A stretch of DNA of 13,840 bases from contig CAZNOK010000136.1 in the NCBI GenBank assembly GCA_964574605.1, positions 1 to 13,840 on the forward strand, read 5' to 3'. The stretch is from CAIKAP01 sp964574605 (GTDB lineage Bacteria; Verrucomicrobiota; Verrucomicrobiia; Palsa-1439). The notes under the pieces were generated by a model. It was not told the origin of the DNA. It saw only the letters and a program-made list of their open reading frames with translations, and made no database searches. Positions 1 to 6,215 of this stretch are shown here, one piece after another; within the stretch, counting starts at the first letter, position 1; each line of letters starts with the position of its first letter. Made by a program: the position numbers and the translations under genes.

Positions 1-1
1 G

Positions 2-1234
2 GCGAAGGCGAAAAAGGATGCGGTCGCGCCGGCGCTGGCGTTGCGAGCGGTCGGCGCGGTCGGCGAGTTGCGCGGGACGTTGAAGCGATGGTTCGAGTTC
101 TACAACGGGTTTCAGCCGGATTTTTCGTGGTGGTCGAAGACGCCGTACGGCGAGGCGAACAAGGCGCTGGAGGAGTATGCGAAGTTGTTGCGCGAGGAAA
201 TCGCCGGGCAGAAAGGCAAGGATGAGGACCCGCTCGTCGGCGAGCCGGTCGGCGCGGAGGCGTTGGCGGAGGAGATCCGGTTCCAGTGGCTGCCGTACTC
301 GGTGGAGGAATTGATCGCCATCGGCGAACGCGAGCTTGCGTGGTGTGAGGGCGAAATGCGGAAGGCTGCGCGCGCGCTCGGTTGCGGCGACGACTGGAAG
401 GCAGCGCTGGCGAAGGTGAAAGCGGACTTCGTCCCGCCGGGCGAGCAGGATGAGTTGGTGGCGCGGATTGCGCGCGAGGCGATTGAGTTCACAAAGAAAC
501 ACCGGTTCGCCACGGTGCCAGCGCTGTGCGAGGAGACGTGGCGGATGACGATGATGTCGCCGGAGACGTTGAAGACGATTCCGTACGCGGCGTACAACAA
601 TCAGCACATGATGGTGGCCTACGCGAACGCCGAGATGAAGCAGGAAGACAAACTCATGGTGATGCGCGGCAACAACCGCGCGTTCACGCGCCTGACCGTG
701 TTCCACGAGTTGATTCCCGGCCATCACCTCCAGAACTTCCAAGCGGCACGGCATGACCAGTACCGGCGTGTATTCGGTACACCATTTTGCATTGAAGGCT
801 GGGCGTTGTACTGCGAACTGCGATTCTGGGACCTCGGCTGGGCGCGGACACCGCAGGACAAGATCGGGATGTTGTTCTGGCGGATGACGCGCGCGGCGCG
901 GATCATCGTGACGCTGAAGTTCCACCTCGGCAAAATGAAACCGCAGGAAATGGTGAACTTCTTCGTCGAACGCGTCGGCCACGAACGGCACGGCGCGACC
1001 AGCGAGATTCGCCGGTTCATCGGCCACGCGCCGCCGATGTATCAAGCGGGTTACCTGCTCGGCGGCCTCCAACTACGCGCGCTGCGCGATGAAATGAAAC
1101 TGCCAGACCAACAGTTCCACAACGCCGTGCTCACTCACGGGCCGATTCCGATCGAATTGCTCCGCACCGAACTTCGCCAGTTGCCAGTGACGCGCGACGC
1201 AAAGCCGTCGTGGCGGTTTGACGGGGCGCGCTGA
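2..1234 (+). CDS. DUF885 family metallopeptidase-like protein, 5' end missing
   Basis: The reading frame is open from the left edge, so the start and any signal peptide lie outside the window; about 410 residues of a family usually 550-600 long are present. The key signature is HELIPGHHLQ at 704-733, the HExxPGHxxQ motif typical of DUF885 (COG4805) proteins, followed about 30 residues later by IEGWALYCE near 791-817, the second conserved acidic block. By family knowledge these form a zinc-type active site in an α-helical, often secreted, putative carboxypeptidase-like enzyme; the substrate is not known. The C-terminal part, with Y-GHAPPMYQAGYLLG and the final THGPIPIELLR block, looks complete and ends in TGA. 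TTG at 41 is an internal leucine, not a convincing start. The next gene begins 25 nt downstream. Family assignment is firm; enzymatic activity is inferred. Confidence 0.88.
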   Translation, partial: AKAKKDAVAPALALRAVGAVGELRGTLKRWFEFYNGFQPDFSWWSKTPYGEANKALEEYAKLLREEIAGQKGKDEDPLVGEPVGAEALAEEIRFQWLPYSVEELIAIGERELAWCEGEMRKAARALGCGDDWKAALAKVKADFVPPGEQDELVARIAREAIEFTKKHRFATVPALCEETWRMTMMSPETLKTIPYAAYNNQHMMVAYANAEMKQEDKLMVMRGNNRAFTRLTVFHELIPGHHLQNFQAARHDQYRRVFGTPFCIEGWALYCELRFWDLGWARTPQDKIGMLFWRMTRAARIIVTLKFHLGKMKPQEMVNFFVERVGHERHGATSEIRRFIGHAPPMYQAGYLLGGLQLRALRDEMKLPDQQFHNAVLTHGPIPIELLRTELRQLPVTRDAKPSWRFDGAR

Positions 1235-1245
1235 ACTTGTTTGTG

Positions 1246-1252
1246 CTATCTT
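1246..1252 (+). promoter_or_regulatory. Possible -10 element of a leaderless promoter (GCTATCT core)
   Basis: The stretch GCTATCTT ends 7 nt before the ATG at 1260, and there is no Shine-Dalgarno-like sequence between them. The same GCTA core at the same distance precedes the starts at 10399 and 12508. TTGACG at 1218-1223 is too far upstream (23 nt) to be a normal -35 partner. Transcription would begin at or next to the start codon. Weak on its own; supported mainly by recurrence. Confidence 0.35.
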
Positions 1253-1259
1253 TCCCGCC

Positions 1260-2243
1260 ATGAATACGAGTTTTGGCCGTCGCAATTTCCTGAAGAAATC
1301 CATCGGTGTGGCGCTGGCGGCGCCATTAGGGGTGAGTTTGGAGGAGCAAGCCTTGCTCGCGCAGACGCCGGCGCCTGTCGCCAAGACAGTGCCCACGTCG
1401 TTCGGCTCGATGCCCAATGGCAAGATCGGCAAGGTGTCCATCAGCCGTCTCATCTGCGGTGGTAATCTCATCGGCGGCCATGCCCACAGCCGCGATTTGG
1501 TGTACGTGTCGCCGTTGATGAAACATTATTTCAGCGACGACAAAATCATGGAGACGTGGGCGCTGTGCGAGGAGCATGGCATCAACACCATGGTCGCGTA
1601 CTCGTTGGACGTGCACGCGATTGAACTGTACCGGAAGTACCGCAAGCTCGGCGGCAAGATTCAGTATCTTGCCCAGATCAAACCGGACGACAACAACTTG
1701 GAAACCGTCGTGGCAAAGGCGTCCGACGACGGCGCCGTCGGGGCGTTCCTGCTCGGCAACATCGGCGACTTGTGGGTGCGCGAAAACAAGGTGACCCAGA
1801 TCGCCGCGCTCATTGATGTCATCAAGGACCACGGCATGATCGCCGGCATCGCCGGGCACGAGTTGCGGACAGTGCGCGAGATCGAGAAGGCGAAGATCCC
1901 GTTGGACTTTCATGTGAAGACGATTCACCACACCAACTATTGGTCCACGCGCCGGCCCGACCAAACCAAGGAGATCATAGACAACTACTCCGTGGACAAC
2001 TACTGGTGCATGAACCCGCCGGAGACCATCGAGTACATGGCCGCCGTCAAACGCCCGTGGATCGCCTACAAGGTTCTCGCCGCCGGCGCGATTCGTCCGC
2101 GCGACGGATTCAAGTACGCCTTCGCCAACGGCGCCGATTTCGCGCTCGTCGGCATGTTCGACTTCCAAGTCCGCGAAGACGTCGAGATCGCCAAGGTTGT
2201 CCTTAATCAGACGAAAACCCGCCCCCGCACTTGGATGGCGTAA
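1260..2243 (+). CDS. Tat-exported TIM-barrel protein, aldo/keto-reductase-like (paralog of 5292-6215)
   Basis: This 327-residue protein starts at ATG 1260, chosen because it places the Tat motif GRRNFLKKS at residues 6-14, followed by a hydrophobic stretch and an Ala/Pro-rich linker to about residue 50. The barrel begins near residue 54 with GKIGKVSISRLICGGNL, resembling the first strand of aldo/keto reductases. The usual AKR tetrad is not evident: the Asp and Tyr expected after GINT are absent (GINTMVAYS). Blocks shared with the protein at 5292 are GHELRTV, the DFHVKTIHH region, YWCMNPPETI near residue 248, PWIAYKVLAAGAI near 265 (with K271) and the GMFDF tail. A folded, exported TIM barrel is likely; the reaction is unknown. 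The neighbour downstream is convergent, so this gene is probably transcribed alone or with the DUF885 gene. Confidence 0.8.
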   Translation: MNTSFGRRNFLKKSIGVALAAPLGVSLEEQALLAQTPAPVAKTVPTSFGSMPNGKIGKVSISRLICGGNLIGGHAHSRDLVYVSPLMKHYFSDDKIMETWALCEEHGINTMVAYSLDVHAIELYRKYRKLGGKIQYLAQIKPDDNNLETVVAKASDDGAVGAFLLGNIGDLWVRENKVTQIAALIDVIKDHGMIAGIAGHELRTVREIEKAKIPLDFHVKTIHHTNYWSTRRPDQTKEIIDNYSVDNYWCMNPPETIEYMAAVKRPWIAYKVLAAGAIRPRDGFKYAFANGADFALVGMFDFQVREDVEIAKVVLNQTKTRPRTWMA

Positions 2244-2348
2244 AGCTCCTCTGAGCAGAATCCTAACGCCGGAGTGGGCGAAGAAACAGAGCCAGCCGGT
2301 GAGTACGATAGCCGATGAAACCGCGCGCGATTCTGGACGGGTTGTGGG

Positions 2349-2594
2349 TTAGTTAATACCGATTGTTCCAGAAACTCGCGGAATCACACCTAAATTCGGC
2401 GGCAGAACTTCATCATTCCCAACAAGTGTTGGTTTTGACACGAAACTCGGAACCAAATCGATATTCTGTTGTGGCGCTTCTTGGCTGACGAACTCAAATG
2501 CCTCGAAGCCGTGTTCGCACAAATTGTCAACACGACCGGACTGCTTTGTCAGATGCCCGGCTTGAACCGAAAAAGTATTGTTTAGAATTGTCAT
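2349..2594 (-). CDS. Small 81-residue protein translationally coupled to the SDH proteinase
   Basis: I do not recognise this protein. The ATG at 2594-2592 overlaps the TGA of the upstream proteinase gene (2593-2591) as ATGA, and AGGTG at 2603-2599 lies 4 nt before it, so this start is preferred over the longer frame beginning at 2636. The product is soluble-looking and acidic, with no signal peptide or membrane segment. It has one cysteine (residue 26, in a DNLCEHGFEAFEF patch) and a proline-rich C-terminal third ending in GIN. Its base composition matches the proteinase and differs from the rest of the window, so the two probably arrived and are expressed together. A partner, regulator or substrate of the proteinase is a reasonable guess from coupling alone. 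Nothing in the sequence shows its function. Confidence 0.6.
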   Translation of the reverse strand: MTILNNTFSVQAGHLTKQSGRVDNLCEHGFEAFEFVSQEAPQQNIDLVPSFVSKPTLVGNDEVLPPNLGVIPRVSGTIGIN

Positions 2595-3730
2595 TGTGCA
2601 CCTGCTTCTGTCTGCGGGAGCGGGATACATTCCCACTGTGACGACAGCTGTACCGTATTGAGGCTTATTTTCATATCTGGCCCACGACCTGCAAAGATCT
2701 TACCTTTCGTTCTAAACGCACTTACTCGTCGAGTGCTTTCCATCATGGCGTGCGTCAAAGTATAGTCCACCGCAGGAATACTCGCAACTGAGACTTGCTG
2801 CAGGATTTGCTGCAGGATTTGTTGCGCCATGGGAGGCGGTAAATTACTCGGCATGTTAATCACGGGAACATCAGCAAAGAGAGCTGCGGCATTTGCCGAA
2901 TTAGCCACCTCAGTGATTGGATTGAACGGCACGCGCGACTTGAATTCAGCTTCGATTTCCAGCCACAGTTTCCATATTACGGTCTCCAACTCGGCAGACG
3001 GTTTCACTACTTTCAACCCAATCTCTTTGGCCTCTTTCCTGCCGACAGGGTAACCATGATGAAAGAACTTCGTATTCAGTGTCTCTGCTATGGTGCGTGC
3101 TTTCTGCCCTTCTGAGTCTGTCTGCATGTGCATCCTCAGCAACTTCTCGCTCATTGAGACCGATAGCCGGGCACCTCGGGTAGCCACGCCAATAGGCACC
3201 GCTCCTACTTCCTTGCAGAACATTTCAAAAGCTGACTTCAGATACTCTTGGTCTGAGAGTCCCACGCTATCCCTGACAAATGCTAAAAAACCTGCCAAGT
3301 CCTCCGAACCAAACTCAAAAATCTCTTTTCCCTGCGTCCCGGGAATTTGTCGTGCCACAGTTATCTGTGGGTCAACAGGACCAAGATTGGCGCAGGGATG
3401 CATGACAACCTCGTCAGCTCCGAGAGCCAAAAGAGTCGCCGCGCTGAAGGCTGACTGCGGGATAAGAACCCCCACTTTTTCAACTCGTTCGCGCAGCAAG
3501 GACATAATACGCCAAGCGACAGTCGGGTCACCTCCATGACTAACTACAAGCAGATCCACTGATCGGCAATCAGGTGGTAAAAACTGAATCTGATCCAGAA
3601 ACTCCGGTATCGCATCAGCCGCCATCGAACCACGAGCGTTCTGGCGGCTACTGGTCACATAGGATATGACCGGACGCTCCCGCAAACGCTCGATGTCCCT
3701 ATAAAGGGGAATTCTTGTAGCCAAGCTCAC
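2591..3730 (-). CDS. SDH family Clp-fold serine proteinase (SppA/ClpP-like)
   Basis: The 379-residue product carries the hallmarks of the SDH (serine dehydrogenase proteinase) branch of the ClpP/crotonase fold. It opens with TRIPLYRDIERLRERPVISY at residues 5-24. The glycine turn SHGGDPTVAW is at 64-73, and the nucleophile segment QSAFSAATLLALGADEV is at 92-108 with S96 as the likely catalytic serine, followed by HPCANLGPVDPQ. There is no signal peptide or membrane helix, so it is probably cytosolic, unlike classical SppA. Beyond about residue 245 is a less conserved tail containing a QQILQQILQQ run and an STRRVSAFRTKGKI block. The start is GTG 3730, the first usual start after an in-frame TAA; no strong ribosome binding site is seen. 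G+C is clearly lower than in neighbouring genes. Protease activity is inferred from the fold and retained serine. Confidence 0.82.
   Translation of the reverse strand: MSLATRIPLYRDIERLRERPVISYVTSSRQNARGSMAADAIPEFLDQIQFLPPDCRSVDLLVVSHGGDPTVAWRIMSLLRERVEKVGVLIPQSAFSAATLLALGADEVVMHPCANLGPVDPQITVARQIPGTQGKEIFEFGSEDLAGFLAFVRDSVGLSDQEYLKSAFEMFCKEVGAVPIGVATRGARLSVSMSEKLLRMHMQTDSEGQKARTIAETLNTKFFHHGYPVGRKEAKEIGLKVVKPSAELETVIWKLWLEIEAEFKSRVPFNPITEVANSANAAALFADVPVINMPSNLPPPMAQQILQQILQQVSVASIPAVDYTLTHAMMESTRRVSAFRTKGKIFAGRGPDMKISLNTVQLSSQWECIPLPQTEAGAQ
2599..2603 (-). promoter_or_regulatory. Ribosome binding site deciding the start of the 81-residue protein
   Basis: On the minus strand AGGTG is followed by 4 nt and then ATG at 2594. 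It lies inside the last codons of the proteinase gene and supports reinitiation at the ATGA overlap. Confidence 0.5.
2795..2825. repeat. 12-bp tandem repeat inside the SDH proteinase gene
   Basis: The unit TTGCTGCAGGAT occurs at 2795-2806 and again exactly at 2807-2818, followed by a partial third copy TTGTTGC. On the minus strand it encodes QQIL repeated, within the variable C-terminal tail of the proteinase. Because the unit is a multiple of three, gain or loss of copies by slippage would keep the frame. Confidence 0.75.
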
Positions 3731-3972
3731 GAGCAGGCATTCAACCGTTTATAGCACGCTTAGGCAAGCACTTTTACAGGGTCTTTTGCCCTAGACTGTG
3801 TCAATGAAAGACGGTTACCGGTAGGTTTTCCCAGTGATGAAGACATTTAGGCCGCCATTACCGTACTTTCGTATGCTGTTCAGGGTGGTCGGGCGGGGTA
3901 CAGGATTGATGGAAAGCATTGACGCCGTGGGGCTGAGCGAGGCATCTTGACGGCATTGCGGACTTTACTGCC
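3731..3972. other. Divergent intergenic region between the SDH proteinase and the CinA-like gene
   Basis: This 242-nt stretch must hold promoters for both flanking genes. I see no gene or strong terminator in it. For the minus-strand operon, TATAAA (minus strand, 3753-3748) lies 17 nt before the GTG at 3730, and a perfect TTGACA (minus strand, 3804-3799) lies farther up. They are 45 nt apart and so are not one promoter. For CinA, TTGACG at 3919-3924 followed after 18 nt by CATCTT is a weak candidate. An 8-bp palindrome TACCGGTA occurs near 3817-3824. The composition shifts across this stretch from the lower-GC left side to GC-rich DNA on the right. Confidence 0.5.
3748..3753 (-). promoter_or_regulatory. 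Candidate -10 element (TATAAA) for the SDH proteinase operon
   Basis: Read on the minus strand this is TATAAA, five of six matches to the bacterial consensus, 17 nt upstream of the GTG start. No good -35 hexamer lies 16-18 nt above it. Transcription would start about 10 nt before the start codon, giving a very short leader. Confidence 0.35.
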
Positions 3973-5241
3973 ATGAAGACACTTGTTCTGTTGTGTGCGT
4001 GTTTGGCGTCAGCCTTGGCGACGGCTGCCGAACCGGCTGTGCGCCTCAATTATCGAATCGTGATCACGGGCGGCGAAATGCTCGACGGCGTTTATCCGGA
4101 TGCGCACACGCATTTCCTGACGCGCACGCTGCATCCGCTCGGCGTGCATTGCGTCGGCTCGACGATCGTGGACGATGTGCGACGGGAAATGCTCGATGCG
4201 CTCAAATTCGCCGTGCACGACACCGCGCTGGTCATTGTGACTGGCGGGCTGGGGCCGACGTCGAACGACATCACGCGGGAGACGCTCTCCAAGTTCACCG
4301 GCATTGCGTTGCGCGAGCAGCCCGAAGTTGTGGAGGGGATGGCCCGTCGTCTGAAATTACCCAAGGAACAACTCCGCGCCAATCTGCGCAAGCAAGCCCA
4401 AGCGCCGACGCGCGGCGGTTACCTGAAAAGTGCCAACGGCACGGCGGTCGGGCTGGTGTTTGAAATGGACAAGGCGGTCATCGTCGCGCTGCCGGGACCG
4501 CCGCGCGAGTTGCAGCCGATGGTGGTCAATGAACTGTTGCCATATCTGCGCCGGAGGTTTGGCGTGCGGCCGTTGGGCGCGACGTTGACGCTTCGCTTCG
4601 TCGGCGTCGGCCAATCGCAGATTACGCAGACCATCAAAGAGCATGTCGCGGTGCCGCCGGAGGTGGTCATCACGTCGTTGTTCGAGGGTGGCCGGGTGGA
4701 TTTCACGTTCAGTCTGACGGCGAATGGGCCCGCAGCGGAAGCGATGCTGACGAAGTTGAAGGAACAGGTGCTCGGCAAGCTGGGCGAATATTTTTACGCC
4801 GACGATGGTTCGTCGTTGGAGGATGCGGTGCTCAGGAAACTGCAAGCTGCGGGCGGCACGCTGGCGTTGGCGGAGGTTTGCACGGGCGGTCAATTGGCTG
4901 CGCAACTCAACGGCGTGGCAGGTGCATCGAAGGTGTTGGTTGGAGCTTACGCCGCACCGACGGAGGAAATTCTCGCGCGATTGCTCGAAGCGAAGTCCGA
5001 GCCGAATGCGAAAGACTTGGCCGTCGCTGCTGCGCAACGGACGCAAAGCGCATGGGCGTTGGCCATCGGTCAACCACAGGAGGCCGACGGTGGCAAGTGG
5101 GCGTTGGCTGCGCTGAAATTCCCCGACGGCCATGTGGCGACGCAACGGTTGGGGGTGCGCGGTTCTGACGACGCGGCGCGCGCGCAGTTGGTGACGCAAC
5201 TGCTCGACTTCCTGCGGCGACAATTGGCTGCGACGCGTTGA
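3973..5241 (+). CDS. CinA-like protein with a signal peptide and degenerate PncC domain
   Basis: The 422-residue protein has CinA architecture. An N-terminal molybdopterin-binding-like domain (about 27-190) shows TGGEML at 32-37, TGGLGPTSNDITRE and ALPGPPREL. A C-terminal domain from about residue 285 resembles nicotinamide-nucleotide amidohydrolase (PncC). Two things are odd. First, residues 1-19 (MKTLVLLCACLASALATAA) form a Sec-type signal peptide with likely cleavage after A18 or A19, whereas CinA is normally cytosolic. Second, the PncC signature ESCTGG reads EVCTGG: the catalytic serine is V302, encoded by GTT at 4876-4878. The usual YSN-AK block following it is also replaced (VGAYAAPTEE). 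By family knowledge the deamidase should be inactive; the N-terminal pyrophosphatase-like domain may still bind a nucleotide. It is preceded by a divergent promoter region and followed by a separate promoter. Confidence 0.85.
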   Translation: MKTLVLLCACLASALATAAEPAVRLNYRIVITGGEMLDGVYPDAHTHFLTRTLHPLGVHCVGSTIVDDVRREMLDALKFAVHDTALVIVTGGLGPTSNDITRETLSKFTGIALREQPEVVEGMARRLKLPKEQLRANLRKQAQAPTRGGYLKSANGTAVGLVFEMDKAVIVALPGPPRELQPMVVNELLPYLRRRFGVRPLGATLTLRFVGVGQSQITQTIKEHVAVPPEVVITSLFEGGRVDFTFSLTANGPAAEAMLTKLKEQVLGKLGEYFYADDGSSLEDAVLRKLQAAGGTLALAEVCTGGQLAAQLNGVAGASKVLVGAYAAPTEEILARLLEAKSEPNAKDLAVAAAQRTQSAWALAIGQPQEADGGKWALAALKFPDGHVATQRLGVRGSDDAARAQLVTQLLDFLRRQLAATR

Positions 5242-5244
5242 TTC

Positions 5245-5273
5245 TTGCTTTCGGTTCGCTTGCCGGTTATATG
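5245..5273 (+). promoter_or_regulatory. Candidate promoter for the 5292-10355 operon (TTGCTT-17-TATATG)
   Basis: TTGCTT at 5245-5250 and TATATG at 5268-5273 are separated by 17 nt, the expected spacing for a housekeeping sigma factor. The pair lies just after the CinA stop and about 20 nt before the ATG at 5292. This would make 5292-10355 a transcription unit of its own. Confidence 0.5.
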
Positions 5274-5280
5274 CGTCGGC

Positions 5281-5287
5281 AGGAGGT
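5281..5287 (+). promoter_or_regulatory. Strong Shine-Dalgarno fixing the start at 5292
   Basis: AGGAGGT ends 4 nt before the ATG at 5292. It is the clearest ribosome binding site in the window. It rules out the longer in-frame starts at 5238 and 5271. Confidence 0.85.
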
Positions 5288-5291
5288 CAAC

Positions 5292-6215
5292 ATGAACCGC
5301 CGCGAATTTATTCGTAACTCTGTCCTCGCCACGACCGCATTGGCCGCCGGCGCCAGCCTCGCAGCCGCGCCGAAGAGCGCGTTGCCGATGGGCAAGATCG
5401 GCAAGCTGAACATCACGCGCCTGATTCTTGGCGGGAACCTGTTGACGCGCGTCCAGCACGCTCACGGCTTGAAGTATGTCCAGAAGTTGGTTCGGTCGTA
5501 CAATTCCGACACGAAAGTCCGCGAGACCATCGAGCTCGCCGAGGCCAGTGGCATCAACACGCTTTCAGTTAACGTGACGCCTGCCATCTGCAAAGTCCTC
5601 AACGAACACCGCAAGAACGGCGGCAAGATCCAGTGGATTCTCTACTCGACCAGCAGCCTTGAGGAGTTCGACGCCTACCGCAAGGAACTTCACCAGATGG
5701 CCACTGACGGCACCGAAGCGATTTACATCTGGGGCGTCCACGCCGACAGGTATATCGCCGATGGGAAACTCGACATGATCGCCAAGGCGGTCGAGGAGGT
5801 CAAATTGCTCGATCTGCCTTGCGGTCTAGCCGCGCATGGTTTGCGAACCGTTCAAGCCGTCGAACAAGCCAAGCTGCCCGTGGATTTCTACATCAAGACG
5901 CTGCACCACCACACTTACAACGCCGCACCGCGGGCCGGGGAAGCGACGCAAACCGTTTCGGAAACGCCGGGCTACTGGTGCAAGAACCCCGAGGAAACCA
6001 TCGCGTTCATGAAGGATGTCACCAAGCCGTGGATCGCCTTCAAGGTCATGGCCGCCGGCGCGATTCCGCCGAAGGACGCCTTCCCGTACGTATTCAACAA
6101 CGGTGGCGACTTCATCCTCGCCGGCATGTTCGACTTCGACATCGAGGAGGATTGCAAGATCACCCGCGACGCTTACGCGAAATGCCAGAAACGATCCCGT
6201 CCGTGGTGCGCATGA
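5292..6215 (+). CDS. Tat-exported TIM-barrel protein, aldo/keto-reductase-like (paralog of 1260-2243)
   Basis: The 307-residue product starts at ATG 5292 behind a perfect AGGAGG. Its N-terminus NRREFIRNS is a Tat motif, followed by an Ala-rich hydrophobic run ending near AAAPKS. The barrel begins about residue 34 with GKIGKLNITRLILGGNLL. Shared with the protein at 1260 are HGLRTV, the VDFYIKTLHHH region, YWCKNPEETI, KPWIAFKVMAAGAI and GMFDF, so the two are clear paralogs. A classical AKR Asp-Tyr pair is again missing (GINTLSVNV). The conserved His cluster and the YWC cysteine are better candidates for function. Its stop codon overlaps the start of the DUF4091 gene (ATGA), so both proteins are made together. 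This points to a role in extracytoplasmic carbohydrate processing; the exact reaction is unknown. Confidence 0.82.
   Translation: MNRREFIRNSVLATTALAAGASLAAAPKSALPMGKIGKLNITRLILGGNLLTRVQHAHGLKYVQKLVRSYNSDTKVRETIELAEASGINTLSVNVTPAICKVLNEHRKNGGKIQWILYSTSSLEEFDAYRKELHQMATDGTEAIYIWGVHADRYIADGKLDMIAKAVEEVKLLDLPCGLAAHGLRTVQAVEQAKLPVDFYIKTLHHHTYNAAPRAGEATQTVSETPGYWCKNPEETIAFMKDVTKPWIAFKVMAAGAIPPKDAFPYVFNNGGDFILAGMFDFDIEEDCKITRDAYAKCQKRSRPWCA

Noticed and set aside
1326..2168. Long minus-strand frame opposite the first TIM-barrel gene
   Set aside because: The plus-strand frame has a Tat signal and a paralog in the same window, while the antisense frame shows no family features.
2595..2636. Longer start for the 81-residue protein at 2636
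   Set aside because: It would lie wholly within the proteinase gene. The ATG at 2594 has a ribosome binding site and forms an ATGA overlap.
3773..3804. TTGACA with TGTAAA as a minus-strand promoter
   Set aside because: The spacing is 20 nt, too long for a reliable promoter; the TATAAA nearer the gene is at least as likely.
3973..4005. Lipoprotein signal in the CinA-like protein (cysteines 8 and 10)
   Set aside because: The cysteines lie too close to the N-terminus and in the middle of the hydrophobic core; an A-x-A cleavage site around residues 16-19 fits better.
4357..5223. 288-codon minus-strand frame opposite the CinA-like gene
   Set aside because: Arg/Gln/His-rich translation without domains; the sense frame carries clear CinA motifs.
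5819..6211. Upstream extension of the DUF4091 frame
   Set aside because: It would overlap most of the second half of the TIM-barrel gene and translates to Arg-rich nonsense. ATG 6212 with the ATGA overlap and a following signal peptide is a better start.
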